A stretch of 41,795 nt of DNA from an uncultured Gammaproteobacteria bacterium (GTDB lineage: Bacteria > Pseudomonadota > Gammaproteobacteria > Magnimaribacterales > TMED112): contig CAJWAI010000008.1 in NCBI GenBank assembly GCA_913020145.1, positions 1-41,795 on the forward strand, read 5' to 3'. This document shows, piece by piece, positions 16,097 through 24,859 of the stretch; position 1 is the stretch's first letter; each line of letters begins with the position of its first letter. The notes beneath the pieces were generated by a model. That model did not search any database, was not told the origin of the DNA, and saw nothing but the letters and a program-made list of their open reading frames with translations. The position numbers and the translations under genes are program-made.

Positions 16097-16628
16097 AGTA
16101 TTGACCCATAAGCACATACAGCATTCTTTCAGCTAATTGAAAAACGAAGAAAGCAACAAGAGGGCTAAGATCAAATCCACCTGCTGGCGGGATTACATTT
16201 CTAAAAATTGAGACAGTATTTTCATATAGTTCTTGGATTAAGGATGTTAATGAGTTAAAAAAATTAGCTCCAAAAGCATAAATCCAACTTAAAACCACGC
16301 CAGCAATAACTATAAACTTTAATATCCCTATAAGAATCATAGCTGTTTCAAATATGGCTAAATTTACGATTGTTGCTATATCAAATGGCGTAATTAGGTA
16401 GAAAATTGCCCCATTAATTAAAAGTGCAGCAAAAAGAAGGCCAATATTTATTTTTTTGTAATGAATATTGAAAATAACCAACAAAGGAAATAATAATATT
16501 TTTAATACTCTTGCAATCTTGTTATAACTATCAGCTTTCGCTAGATCAATTAAAAATAAAATTAAGATTAAATATATAACAATAGTTTTTAGGTTTAGTA
16601 ACAAATTTATACCAATCTCGTTATCCAT
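16089..16628 (-). CDS. yggT: YggT family integral membrane protein
   Basis: About 179 residues from the ATG at 16628; the frame extends upstream to 16685 but that would run into yggS. Hydrophobic helices make up two YGGT-type halves. The second half holds the family hallmark IPPAGGFDLSPLVAFFVF. In other bacteria YggT-family proteins are linked to osmotic tolerance or cell division, and they lie beside yggS, as here. It is the last gene of the efp-argS-SPOR-yggS-yggT run. Confidence 0.88.
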   Translation of the reverse strand: MDNEIGINLLLNLKTIVIYLILILFLIDLAKADSYNKIARVLKILLFPLLVIFNIHYKKINIGLLFAALLINGAIFYLITPFDIATIVNLAIFETAMILIGILKFIVIAGVVLSWIYAFGANFFNSLTSLIQELYENTVSIFRNVIPPAGGFDLSPLVAFFVFQLAERMLYVLMGQYFS

Positions 16629-16630
16629 TA

Positions 16631-17272
16631 TTATTTTCTCTTTCCAAATATGACAGTACCCAGTCTGACCATATTTGAATCGCAAGATATGGCAACTTGA
16701 TAGTCATTAGACATTCCCATTGAGAGAATTTCAATTTCATTATTTATTTTCTTTATTTTTTCAAATAATTTTTTTGCTTGGCTGAACTGCTGCTTTCTGG
16801 TTACGTTATCAATATTATTTTCTGATATTACCATGATGCCTTTTATGCTCACATTGGAATTTCGATCATGATTTTTAACAATATTAATAATTTCATTTTC
16901 TGAAAATCCACCTTTTGTTTTTTCAGACCCTAATTTAAGTTGTAGAAGTATTTTGGTTGATATGTTTGTCTCTGCATTAATCAAAATTTCATATATTTTC
17001 TGGCGAGATATTGAATGAATAATATACGAAGACTCGATAATCTTGGGAAGTTTGTTTGATTGTATATTGCCAAGAAAATGCCATCTAATGTCGTCGGGAA
17101 GTTGATTCTTCTTTTCGACTAACTCTTGAAGAAAGTTTTCCCCAAAATCTCTATGGCCTTGATTATAAAGGCTTAGGATCTTCTCTCCTGTCTGGCCCTT
17201 TGAAACCGCAATTAGACCTACTTCAGAGCCCAACTCTTTTTTTATTCTATTGTATGTCTCTAGGTTCATCAT
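16631..17272 (-). CDS. yggS: YggS/PLPBP pyridoxal phosphate homeostasis protein
   Basis: 213-residue alanine-racemase-like TIM barrel that binds PLP and balances vitamin B6 and amino acid pools. The PLP lysine is in LIAVSKGQT, followed by HRDFGENFLQEL, WHFLGNIQSNKL, SISRQK, the phosphate region LSMGMSNDYQVAI and MVRLGTVIFG. Two tandem ATGs leave the start uncertain by one residue. It overlaps the upstream SPOR gene by 26 bases. Its two-base gap to yggT suggests coupled translation. Confidence 0.94.
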   Translation of the reverse strand: MMNLETYNRIKKELGSEVGLIAVSKGQTGEKILSLYNQGHRDFGENFLQELVEKKNQLPDDIRWHFLGNIQSNKLPKIIESSYIIHSISRQKIYEILINAETNISTKILLQLKLGSEKTKGGFSENEIINIVKNHDRNSNVSIKGIMVISENNIDNVTRKQQFSQAKKLFEKIKKINNEIEILSMGMSNDYQVAISCDSNMVRLGTVIFGKRK

Positions 17273-17747
17273 TAATCTCTCTACATTTAGGCGGCAGAGA
17301 ATCCATATTTAGTCTTCTAAAATCTTCTCTAGCATTATTTGTTTGCGATCTATTTTTAAAAGGGCCAACAACGACTATATAATTGAAATTATTAGCACTC
17401 TCAACATTTTCAACTTTTGCTACATAGTTAATTCTTTCTAATTGCTTAACTTGGCTTTCAGCAGCTTGTTGAGATTTGAAACTACCAGATTGAACAAAAT
17501 ATTCACAATCTATAAGTGAAATTTCTTCCAATTCATCGATAGTTGCAAAAAGATCTTCTTCTAAAATACTTTGGAACTCAAATTCTATATCTGAAGAATT
17601 AAATCTGTCTAAGTCTAAAAATTCCCTTTCATCTTTAAGTAAAAAGAAGGCCATTACTAAAACTATAAATATTATTTCTGTTATGACGATTATTACTGTT
17701 TTAATTTTTAATGGAAATTTCTTATTTTGGTAAGAGATGTTGGCCAT
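17247..17747 (-). CDS. SPOR-domain membrane protein (FtsN-like architecture)
   Basis: 166 residues. A short cytoplasmic head (NISYQNKKFPLKIK) precedes one transmembrane helix at about 17-36, then an acidic linker and a C-terminal SPOR domain: YFVQSGSFKSQQAAESQVKQL ends its first half and YIVVVGPFKNRSQTNNARED its second. SPOR domains bind denuded glycan at the septum. In many gammaproteobacteria a SPOR protein follows argS, as here (one base after its stop). It could be FtsN itself or one of several SPOR proteins; the linker is short for FtsN. Confidence 0.88.
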   Translation of the reverse strand: MANISYQNKKFPLKIKTVIIVITEIIFIVLVMAFFLLKDEREFLDLDRFNSSDIEFEFQSILEEDLFATIDELEEISLIDCEYFVQSGSFKSQQAAESQVKQLERINYVAKVENVESANNFNYIVVVGPFKNRSQTNNAREDFRRLNMDSLPPKCREINDEPRDIQ

Positions 17748-17748
17748 C

Positions 17749-19458
17749 TTACATCTTCTCTAGTGGCTTAACATTTAGAATCCTAAAACTATTTGCAAGC
17801 ACAACCCTAGTTGCTAAGGTCAAAAGTAGTCTTGAATTTTCTATTTTTTCCTCATCATTTATGACTGGATTTTGCTCATAAAAAGTATGAAAAGCCGCTG
17901 ATAGATCTTTGACATAGTGAACTAACGAATGAGGAGATCTTTCATCTGTGTATCTCTCTAAGAAATGTGGGAAGTTTAATAGTTTATTAACAATATCAAA
18001 ATTCTTTTCTATTTCTTTATCATCAACCTGAATATCAGGGTCAAAATTCTTTTTGGTTAATATAGAGCAACATCTCACATGCGCATATTGAGAATAAAAG
18101 TAAGGATTATTTTTACTCTCATCTTTAGCTAAATTAATATCAAAATCCATTGGGTGATCAGATTTTTTTTCAAGGAAGAAGAATTTAATTACATCAGGAC
18201 CAAGTTCCTTTCTTAACTCTTCTAAAGAATAGAACTCGCCTTTCCTTGTAGACATTGCCCTTTTATTGCCATCTTCATAAAGATTAACTAATTGATAAAG
18301 CATAAATTCAATTTCTTGTTCCTTGCTTTTCATCACATCAAATGCAGCAGTTAATCTTGTTATATATCCATGATGATCAGCTCCAAAAATATTTATACAT
18401 AAGTCATAGTCCCTATCTATTTTGTTTTTATGATATCCAACATCAGTTAAGTAATAAGTAGGTTCTCCATTTTCTCTTAATAACACTCTATCTTTATCAT
18501 CTTTGAATTCTGTAGTTCTAAACCAGATGGCATCATCCCTAGAGAATGTATGGCCAGCTTTTTCAATTGCTGATAGAGATTTTGATAGGTCAGAATCTGA
18601 ATCTTGTATAGACCCAAGAGAACTCTCATGAAACCAATTATCATGGACAATATCAAAGCTATGAAGTTCTTGTTTTATAGTGTCGAGAATATTCGCTACT
18701 GAGAAATTTTTTGCTGCTTCCCATTCATTAGCATGGTTTGTTTGAAAATATTCAGAGATTTGATCCAAAGCCTTTTCTTTATCGTCAGAGAGCTCCTCTG
18801 ATTTAAGAGCAATATCAACTTTTCCATGATCTTTTGAGAATTCTTGTGCAAGTTCATGTATGTAGCTACCTTCATACATGCCATCAATATTGAAGTTCTT
18901 TATATATGCTTTTACAAGTATGCTGCTTATAAGTATAGATATCTGTCTTCCAGCATCATTTACATAATATTCTTTTGTTACTTTGTAGCCTGAATTTTCT
19001 AGTAAGTTTGATAAGGCCATTCCAAGAATAGCTCCTCTTCCATGACCAACATGCAGCGGTCCAGTGGGGTTAGATGATACAAATTCAATTAATATTTTGC
19101 CTTTATTTTTTTCATTTTTGCCCCACTCTGAATCTAACTTCACTATTTCTTTCAATAAGAGGCTTTTCTCATTGCTAGTTAGGTAGACATTAATAAATCC
19201 AGCGCCCTCAACAGCTAATGACTTAATAGATGGCAAAGTTAAATGTTCAACCAAAGATTCTGCTACTTCTCTAGGATTCATGCTAAATGTTTTAGCTAGT
19301 TTTAAGGCACAACTTGTAGAATAATCTCCATGGCTCTCTTCATCATTAATTTCAAAATATATCTGATTTAAGATCTCTTCACTAATCTCCACACTTTTTT
19401 CGGCTGCTTTATTTTTAACAACTTCGACTAGTTTTTTATTTAATCTATCTAAAATCAT
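17749..19458 (-). CDS. argS: Arginyl-tRNA synthetase
   Basis: Class I synthetase, 569 residues, that charges tRNA-Arg. The N-terminal Add1 domain covers about residues 1-85. The HIGH motif is HVGHG in NPTGPLHVGHGRGAILG, and the KMSKS counterpart is the family-typical MSTRKG. The anticodon-binding DALR domain, about 450-569, ends in RVLANSFRILNVKPLEKM-like sequence. The start overlaps the efp stop by four bases. The order efp-argS-SPOR-yggS-yggT on the minus strand looks like one operon. Confidence 0.96.
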   Translation of the reverse strand: MILDRLNKKLVEVVKNKAAEKSVEISEEILNQIYFEINDEESHGDYSTSCALKLAKTFSMNPREVAESLVEHLTLPSIKSLAVEGAGFINVYLTSNEKSLLLKEIVKLDSEWGKNEKNKGKILIEFVSSNPTGPLHVGHGRGAILGMALSNLLENSGYKVTKEYYVNDAGRQISILISSILVKAYIKNFNIDGMYEGSYIHELAQEFSKDHGKVDIALKSEELSDDKEKALDQISEYFQTNHANEWEAAKNFSVANILDTIKQELHSFDIVHDNWFHESSLGSIQDSDSDLSKSLSAIEKAGHTFSRDDAIWFRTTEFKDDKDRVLLRENGEPTYYLTDVGYHKNKIDRDYDLCINIFGADHHGYITRLTAAFDVMKSKEQEIEFMLYQLVNLYEDGNKRAMSTRKGEFYSLEELRKELGPDVIKFFFLEKKSDHPMDFDINLAKDESKNNPYFYSQYAHVRCCSILTKKNFDPDIQVDDKEIEKNFDIVNKLLNFPHFLERYTDERSPHSLVHYVKDLSAAFHTFYEQNPVINDEEKIENSRLLLTLATRVVLANSFRILNVKPLEKM

Positions 19459-20021
19459 TCTTTACTTCTGCTTACATAAGACCCATCGCGTGTATCAATT
19501 TTTATAATATCTCCTTCATTAACAAATAAAGGCACTTGTATCTCTTTTCCAGACGAGATTAAAGCTGGTTTCAACGTATTTGACACTGTATCACCCTTAA
19601 GCCCTGGCTCAGTTTTAATTATTTCCTTATTCACAAAATTCGGTGGTTCAATATTGAGAACTTCTCCATTCCAAAAAAGTATTTTGCATTCTTCCTCACC
19701 ATCAAACCAATCCTTAACACTATTTAGCTTATCAAATGGCACTTCAATTTGTTCGAAGCTTGATTGATCCATAAATACGAAGTTTTTACCTTCTGAATAT
19801 AGGAATTGAAAGTCTTTTTCTAATATATCTGCTTGTTCGACATTCTCTCCTGATTTAAATGTTCGCTCCCAGACCTTTTGGGTACGGAGATTATAGAGTT
19901 TTGTTCGCATGACAGCTTGCCCCTTGCCAGGCTTATGAAATTCGTATGAAATTATCGAACAAGGCTCACCTTCTATAAGAATTTTTAGGCCCTGTTTGAA
20001 CTGATTAGTGGAATATTTCAT
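19455..20021 (-). CDS. efp: Translation elongation factor P
   Basis: 188 residues from the ATG at 20021; the preceding TTG adds one residue and is unlikely. EF-P relieves ribosome stalling at polyproline stretches. Three beta-barrel domains are present. The modification loop reads HKPGKGQA, with the lysine that EpmA beta-lysylates in E. coli (Lys34 there). Later blocks are RTFKSGENVEQADI, FLYSEG, NKEIIKTEPGLKGDTV and the GDIIKIDTRDGSYVSR tail. EpmA and EpmB are not in this window. The start is only 23 bases from the divergent DUF1295 gene. Confidence 0.95.
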   Translation of the reverse strand: MKYSTNQFKQGLKILIEGEPCSIISYEFHKPGKGQAVMRTKLYNLRTQKVWERTFKSGENVEQADILEKDFQFLYSEGKNFVFMDQSSFEQIEVPFDKLNSVKDWFDGEEECKILFWNGEVLNIEPPNFVNKEIIKTEPGLKGDTVSNTLKPALISSGKEIQVPLFVNEGDIIKIDTRDGSYVSRSKE

Positions 20022-20044
20022 CAATAACTATTAGATTCATTAAT

Positions 20045-20950
20045 ATGGCAAAGTCTATTTTACAACCTTTACTATTTCTTTGTATCTCAGTAGTGACATT
20101 TTTAGTCTCTTATCTCCTCGCATCAACAGTGCAAGTAGGGACTATTGCTGAGGGTGGCCTATCGTTAATTATGATTGTTATGTTCCTCTCTTTTTTTATT
20201 CATTGGGTGATGTTTATTCCTTCTTATATCTTCCAAACTGAAAAATTTTATGATTTAACAGGATCCTTAACGTATATAACACTCTTAAGCCTTGTAATCT
20301 ACATCAAGCAATTAGCGGTGCATTCAGTTTTGGACTTAAGGACAATATTGATATTTTCTTGCATCATAATTTGGACTGTAAGACTAGGAAGCTTCCTCTT
20401 TTGGCGAGTTTTAAAAGATGGTGAAGATAAAAGGTTTAGGACTATTTTGCCTAGTTTTTCACAGCTATTTATGACTTGGACATTGTCAGCTGCATGGGTA
20501 TTCATTCAGTCTCTTGCAGCATTAGTTGCTCTAACATCTCTTGAACAACAGCCATTTGGCATAATAGGCTCTATTGGTCTAGGTCTCTGGATTTTTGGTT
20601 TTGGCTTTCAAGTAATTGCAGATCATCAAAAAACTCAGTTTAGAGCTAATGCAGCAAATGAGGGCAACTTCATAAAAGAAGGTTTATGGAGTATTTCAAG
20701 GCATCCAAACTATTTTGGTGAAATAGCTCTCTGGACCGGAATAGCTTTAATGGCTTTGCCCGTAATGTCAGGTTTGCAGTATGTTTCACTGATATCTCCT
20801 TTATTTGGATTCTTATTAATATATTTTGTAAGTGGCGTAAGACTTTTAGAAAATAAAGCAAATAAGAAATGGGGCAATGATCCTGACTATCAAGAATATA
20901 AAAAAAATACACCCGTATTTTTTCCTAAATTCTCTAGAAAAAGGACATAA
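20045..20950 (+). CDS. DUF1295 family integral membrane protein
   Basis: 301 residues with about seven membrane helices, in the steroid 5-alpha-reductase-like/ICMT-like superfamily. The C-terminal hallmark is GLWSISRHPNYFGEIALWTGIAL, followed by LLENKANKKWGNDPDYQEYKKNTPVFFP, as expected for DUF1295. These proteins are predicted NADPH-linked reductases or methyltransferase relatives; the substrate of bacterial members is not established. It diverges from efp with 23 bases between starts and precedes the TonB2 operon by 119 bases. Confidence 0.88.
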   Translation: MAKSILQPLLFLCISVVTFLVSYLLASTVQVGTIAEGGLSLIMIVMFLSFFIHWVMFIPSYIFQTEKFYDLTGSLTYITLLSLVIYIKQLAVHSVLDLRTILIFSCIIIWTVRLGSFLFWRVLKDGEDKRFRTILPSFSQLFMTWTLSAAWVFIQSLAALVALTSLEQQPFGIIGSIGLGLWIFGFGFQVIADHQKTQFRANAANEGNFIKEGLWSISRHPNYFGEIALWTGIALMALPVMSGLQYVSLISPLFGFLLIYFVSGVRLLENKANKKWGNDPDYQEYKKNTPVFFPKFSRKRT

Positions 20951-21009
20951 AACCGAAAATTAGGTATATATTTATTACTTAATTTTAGATACTTTTAACC
21001 GCTAAGTAG

Positions 21010-21023
21010 GTGTAAAATTACAC
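21010..21023. promoter_or_regulatory. Small palindrome upstream of the TonB2 operon
   Basis: GTGTAA-AA-TTACAC, six-base arms around two bases, in the 119-base AT-rich gap before the DUF3450 gene. It could be an operator or part of the promoter, since TAAAAT (21013-21018) inside it resembles a -10. It does not match a full Fur box as far as I can tell. A strong AAAGGGG ribosome site lies at 21055-21061. Confidence 0.3.
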
Positions 21024-21069
21024 TAATTTGATATATTTAACCGATCAAGTTTAGAAAGGGGTAATACAT

Positions 21070-21819
21070 ATGAGAACATATTTTTATTTGTTATCTTTAT
21101 TGGCATTTTTTGCATTTTCAGAAAATACCGATATTGAAGAAATCTTAACTGAGAATGAAAGTAATTTTTCACTCTCAGAAAAATCACAGAGCCAAGTAAA
21201 TGAGCTGTCGACTGAGAAAGATTCATTGCTTGCAGAATGGAAGGTAGTAGTTAAACAAGTCGAAGGTTTAAAAATCTACAATGAACAAAAAAGACGTCAA
21301 ATTAAAGCTCAAGAAGAAAGGCTCGTTACATTAGCAGAGCAAACTAGACAAGTAGTTGTTATTCAAAGGCAGATCCCACCTTTAATGGAAAGAATGGCAG
21401 ACAGTCTTGAGCAGTTTGTTAATTTAGATGCACCATTTTCATTAGATGAAAGAACTAAAAGAATAAACCAAGTAAGGGCTACACTTTCAGATCCAAAAGT
21501 TACAGCATCAGAGCAAGTTAGACAGGTATTAGAAGCTTACAACATTGAAAGAGAATATGGCAGAACGATTGAAACATATGAAGATGCCATAGTAATAGAT
21601 GGTGAAGAAAAGGTAGTTAATATTCTAAGAATTGGCCGACTTGCACTTCTTTATCAACTTAAAGATCAAAGCCAAGCTGGTATCTGGGATCCAGAACAAA
21701 ACGATTGGGTCGAAGTTAGCGGCTATAGAATACCAATTCGAGATGGTATTAGAATGGCAAATAAAACAGCCCCACTTGATCTACTTGCAGTCCCGGTGAA
21801 ATTTCAAGGAGGTGAGTAA
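21070..21819 (+). CDS. DUF3450 periplasmic coiled-coil protein of the TonB2 system
   Basis: 249 residues. A signal peptide (about 1-17) is followed by a long coiled coil, about 35-115 (QVNELSTEKDSLLAEWKVVV, then EQKRRQIKAQEERLV), and a globular part with VNILRIGRLALLYQLKDQSQAGIWD. DUF3450 genes stand first in TonB2 clusters of marine gammaproteobacteria, as here, and the product is thought to act in the periplasm with TtpC. Start supported by AAAGGGG eight bases upstream. Its stop overlaps the ATG of the TtpC-like gene by one base. Confidence 0.9.
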   Translation: MRTYFYLLSLLAFFAFSENTDIEEILTENESNFSLSEKSQSQVNELSTEKDSLLAEWKVVVKQVEGLKIYNEQKRRQIKAQEERLVTLAEQTRQVVVIQRQIPPLMERMADSLEQFVNLDAPFSLDERTKRINQVRATLSDPKVTASEQVRQVLEAYNIEREYGRTIETYEDAIVIDGEEKVVNILRIGRLALLYQLKDQSQAGIWDPEQNDWVEVSGYRIPIRDGIRMANKTAPLDLLAVPVKFQGGE

Positions 21820-23198
21820 TGAAATACATAAAGATAATCTTACTTACTTCTTTAATCGCTTCTTCATATGTATTTGCACAAGAAGAAGTTGAAACACCTC
21901 CTCCAACAAATTTGGATAAACTATTAGAGCTCGTAAAAGAAGGTAAAACTAAAGAGCAATCTGCAAATAGAAAAAGAGAAGCAGAATTTAAAGCTTCACG
22001 TGATAAACAGGATCAAATTCTTAAAGCTGAGCAAAGAGAATTAGCAAGGCAAGAAAGAATTGCTGACCAATTAGAAGAGGAGTTTAAGAAAAACCAAGAG
22101 AAATTGAGAATAGCTGAGGAAGCTTATCTTAAACAGCTTGGATCTTTAAATGAGCTATTTGGTCATATGCAAAGTATCAGTACGGATTCGAGAGTTACTT
22201 TTGAATCTTCTTTAACTGCTGCAGAGTTTGGTAAAGACAGAGAAGAATTTCTAAAAGATTTAACTAGAAAAATGGGCGAATCAACTCAATTACCGACAAT
22301 TTCTGAAATTGAAAGGGTTTGGTATGAAATTATGCGTGAGATGAAAGCAACTGGGGAAGTTAGCCGTTTTTCAGCTACAGTTATAAATGTTGATGGTACT
22401 CAAACTGAATGTGATGTCGTTAGAGTTGGTGTTTACAATGCAGTTTGTGGTAATAAATATTTAGAATATGTTCCTTCAAAAGGACAATATCAATTCTTAG
22501 CTAGGCAGCCTGCTGGAAGATATACAAGCTCAGCAAGCAGACTATCTGGAGCAGACTCTTCAAATGGTTATGTAAGTTTCTCTGTAGACCCAAGTGGTCC
22601 TTCAGGGGGAGCTTTATTAGCTAACCTTGTACAAAACCCATCTCTTTGGGAAAGGATTCAACAAGGTGGAATTATTGGTTATATCATTTTAGCGATTGGT
22701 GGTATTACGCTTATTTATGCAATATATAAATATACAATGCTATGGGTCATGAGCAGACAAGTGCATGCCCAGTTAGGCAGTGATACTCCTAGCGATTCAA
22801 ATCCACTCGGAAGAGTTCTAAAAGTTGGAAAATCTCATATGAAAGATGAGATTGATAGACTTGAATTAAAGTTAGCTGAATCGATTATGGGCGAACGTCC
22901 TGCAATTGAGAGAGGTATAAGTTTCGTTAAGATTGTTTCAGTGGTAGCACCATTAGCAGGTCTTCTCGGTACGGTTACAGGTATGATTATCACTTTCCAA
23001 CAGATTACACTGTTTGGAACAGGTGATCCAAAAATCATGGCTGGAGGTATTTCTCAAGCTCTAGTTACAACAGTGCTAGGTCTTGTTGTCGCCATACCAA
23101 CGACATTAGCTCACTCTTTCTTACAGTCTTCAGCTAGATCAGTTGTTGATGTGCTTGAAGAACAAGCAACAGGAATTGTTGCAGAAAAAGCTAAATAA
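21819..23198 (+). CDS. TtpC-like MotA/TolQ/ExbB proton channel protein
   Basis: 459 residues, much longer than plain ExbB. After a signal peptide there is a periplasmic coiled-coil region (about 30-130) and a domain resembling the C-terminal part of DUF3450 (CDVVRVGVYNAVCGNKYLEYV). From about residue 280 follow three membrane helices with the MotA/TolQ/ExbB core: FVKIVSVVAPLAGLLGTVTGM and GGISQALVTTVLGLVVAIPTT. TtpC is the extra component that Vibrio TonB2 needs to work. AAGGAGG precedes the start. Confidence 0.92.
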   Translation: MKYIKIILLTSLIASSYVFAQEEVETPPPTNLDKLLELVKEGKTKEQSANRKREAEFKASRDKQDQILKAEQRELARQERIADQLEEEFKKNQEKLRIAEEAYLKQLGSLNELFGHMQSISTDSRVTFESSLTAAEFGKDREEFLKDLTRKMGESTQLPTISEIERVWYEIMREMKATGEVSRFSATVINVDGTQTECDVVRVGVYNAVCGNKYLEYVPSKGQYQFLARQPAGRYTSSASRLSGADSSNGYVSFSVDPSGPSGGALLANLVQNPSLWERIQQGGIIGYIILAIGGITLIYAIYKYTMLWVMSRQVHAQLGSDTPSDSNPLGRVLKVGKSHMKDEIDRLELKLAESIMGERPAIERGISFVKIVSVVAPLAGLLGTVTGMIITFQQITLFGTGDPKIMAGGISQALVTTVLGLVVAIPTTLAHSFLQSSARSVVDVLEEQATGIVAEKAK

Positions 23199-23200
23199 TT

Positions 23201-23749
23201 ATGTACTGGCTAACTGAGCTCTATATATCTCTTAGAGACTTTATGGAATCTGGTGGGCCAGTATTATGGTATATCGCTATTTTAGTCACATTTATGTGGG
23301 CTCTAATTTTTGAAAGAGTGTATTATTTTCTGTTTGTTCATGATGATTTTGCAGCAAGCATTAAAGAAAGATATCTTTCAATGAGATTTAAGACCCCATG
23401 GCATAAAAATCAAACGAAAACTAGATTTATCTCAGAAGGTAAACTTTCTATCAACAAGAATATTCAGCTTATTCAAGTCTGTATAGCTTTATGCCCTTTA
23501 TTTGGATTAATGGGAACTGTAACTGGGATGATAGAAGTGTTTCAAGTGATGGCTTTTACAGGAGGCGGTGATGCTAGATCAATGGCAGGAGGCGTTTCAA
23601 AAGCAACGCTTCCAACAATGGCAGGTATGGTTTCTTCACTATCAGGAGTGCTAGCTATGATTTGGGTAAAAAACCAAGTTGAATCAAATGAACTTTTAAT
23701 GGTCGATTATGTAACAGGCTCAAATAAACAAGCCCAAGGAGGGAAATAA
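23201..23749 (+). CDS. exbB: ExbB2 proton channel subunit
   Basis: 182 residues, the short ExbB form typical of TonB2 systems. Three membrane helices: about 18-40, and the conserved pair LIQVCIALCPLFGLMGTVTGM and GGVSKATLPTMAGMVSSLSGVLA. With ExbD it forms the inner-membrane channel that powers TonB by proton flow. It starts two bases after the TtpC-like gene and its TAA touches the exbD start. Distinguished from the TtpC-like protein by the absence of a signal peptide and coiled coil. Confidence 0.94.
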   Translation: MYWLTELYISLRDFMESGGPVLWYIAILVTFMWALIFERVYYFLFVHDDFAASIKERYLSMRFKTPWHKNQTKTRFISEGKLSINKNIQLIQVCIALCPLFGLMGTVTGMIEVFQVMAFTGGGDARSMAGGVSKATLPTMAGMVSSLSGVLAMIWVKNQVESNELLMVDYVTGSNKQAQGGK

Positions 23750-24160
23750 ATGAGAAGAAATGCTATAAGTGCAGCAGCAAGAGATGAAGAAAGCGAAATT
23801 AATTTAACGCCCATGCTTGATGTGGTGTTTATAATGCTCATCTTCTTTATTGTTACTGCAAATTTTATTAAAGAACCAGGCTTAGAGGTAAATAGGCCAG
23901 ATTCTGATACTTCAGAAATTCAAGAGAATGCAGCAATACTAATAGCTATTGGTAGTAATGATGAGATCTATATGGATGGAAGAAGAATAGATGTCAGGCA
24001 GGTAAAGGCAAATGTCTTAAAGCTACTTGCAGATAATCCTCAAGGAACAGTCGTTGTGCAAGCTGATGAAACAGCTAGTGCAGATGCCATAATTCAAGTT
24101 ATGGATGGAGCTAGAGATGCAGGAGTTTATGATATCTCTCTTGCAGCTGAACCAAATTAA
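23750..24160 (+). CDS. exbD: ExbD2 energy-transducing subunit
   Basis: 136 residues. One N-terminal membrane helix, INLTPMLDVVFIMLIFFIV, contains Asp24, the essential proton-carrying residue of ExbD/TolR. The periplasmic domain ends in VVVQADETASADAIIQVMDGARDAG, typical of the family. A GGAGGG ribosome site lies in the last codons of exbB. It is followed after six bases by tonB. Confidence 0.95.
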   Translation: MRRNAISAAARDEESEINLTPMLDVVFIMLIFFIVTANFIKEPGLEVNRPDSDTSEIQENAAILIAIGSNDEIYMDGRRIDVRQVKANVLKLLADNPQGTVVVQADETASADAIIQVMDGARDAGVYDISLAAEPN

Positions 24161-24166
24161 TAATTT

Positions 24167-24859
24167 ATGGCAAAAAATAAAGAGTCAGATTTCAGTTTTG
24201 AAGATCTAAAAAGTCTTTTACCTTCAGGTGCTGGAGAAGGGAAACGCTGGGGCTTTATTGCAATGGCACCGGCTGTTGGATTTTTGCTTTTTATTTTTAT
24301 GGTTTTATTAGTTAGCACCGGTGATGCAGGTGACATTGTCAAAGGTAGAAAAATTGGTGATGTCATAATGCCAGATAGAGAGATCGAGACTCTCTTTGAT
24401 GATGATGTAGAACCACCAGAAGAACCAGAGATAGCACCACCAGATATAGCACCTCCTCAATTAGATGTAAAACCTATAGCTGTTTCAGCATCTAAGGCAG
24501 CACCAGATATTAATTTTAATCAAGGGAGTGGATCTTTATTCAGGGATGGAGAATACATACCTTTGTTCAAAGTACAGCCAGTATATCCACGAAGAGCTCA
24601 AGAAAGAGGCATGGAAGGCTATGTAATAGTTGCTTTTACAATCACTGAATCAGGTACGATTGATGAACCTTATGTTATTGAAGGTAAATGTAGAAACGCA
24701 AAAAATAGAGATGGAGCTTATAATGATTGTTCTATGTTTAATTCAGCAACCCTTAGAGCAGCAAAGAAGCTAAAATATAAACCTACTGTTAGAGATGGTA
24801 GAGCAGTAGCCGTTGAAGATGTGCCACATAAATATACTTTTGAGATAGAGGAAGACTAA
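24167..24859 (+). CDS. tonB: TonB2-type energy transducer
   Basis: 230 residues. A cytoplasmic N-terminal head (~28 residues) precedes a membrane helix at about 29-52, then an acidic Pro-rich spacer (PPEEPEIAPPDIAPPQLDVKP). The C-terminal TonB domain begins with PVYPRRAQERGMEGYVIVAF and ends TLRAAKKLKYKPTV and YTFEIEED. It couples the proton gradient to outer-membrane receptors, which are not in this window. A Cys pair in the C-terminal domain (GKCRNAKNRD and NDCSMF) is present. The TPR gene starts directly after its stop. Confidence 0.94.
   Translation: MAKNKESDFSFEDLKSLLPSGAGEGKRWGFIAMAPAVGFLLFIFMVLLVSTGDAGDIVKGRKIGDVIMPDREIETLFDDDVEPPEEPEIAPPDIAPPQLDVKPIAVSASKAAPDINFNQGSGSLFRDGEYIPLFKVQPVYPRRAQERGMEGYVIVAFTITESGTIDEPYVIEGKCRNAKNRDGAYNDCSMFNSATLRAAKKLKYKPTVRDGRAVAVEDVPHKYTFEIEED

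Noticed and set aside
16629-16685. Upstream start for the YggT-family gene
   Set aside because: The added 19 residues are out-of-frame yggS sequence with no membrane or family character.
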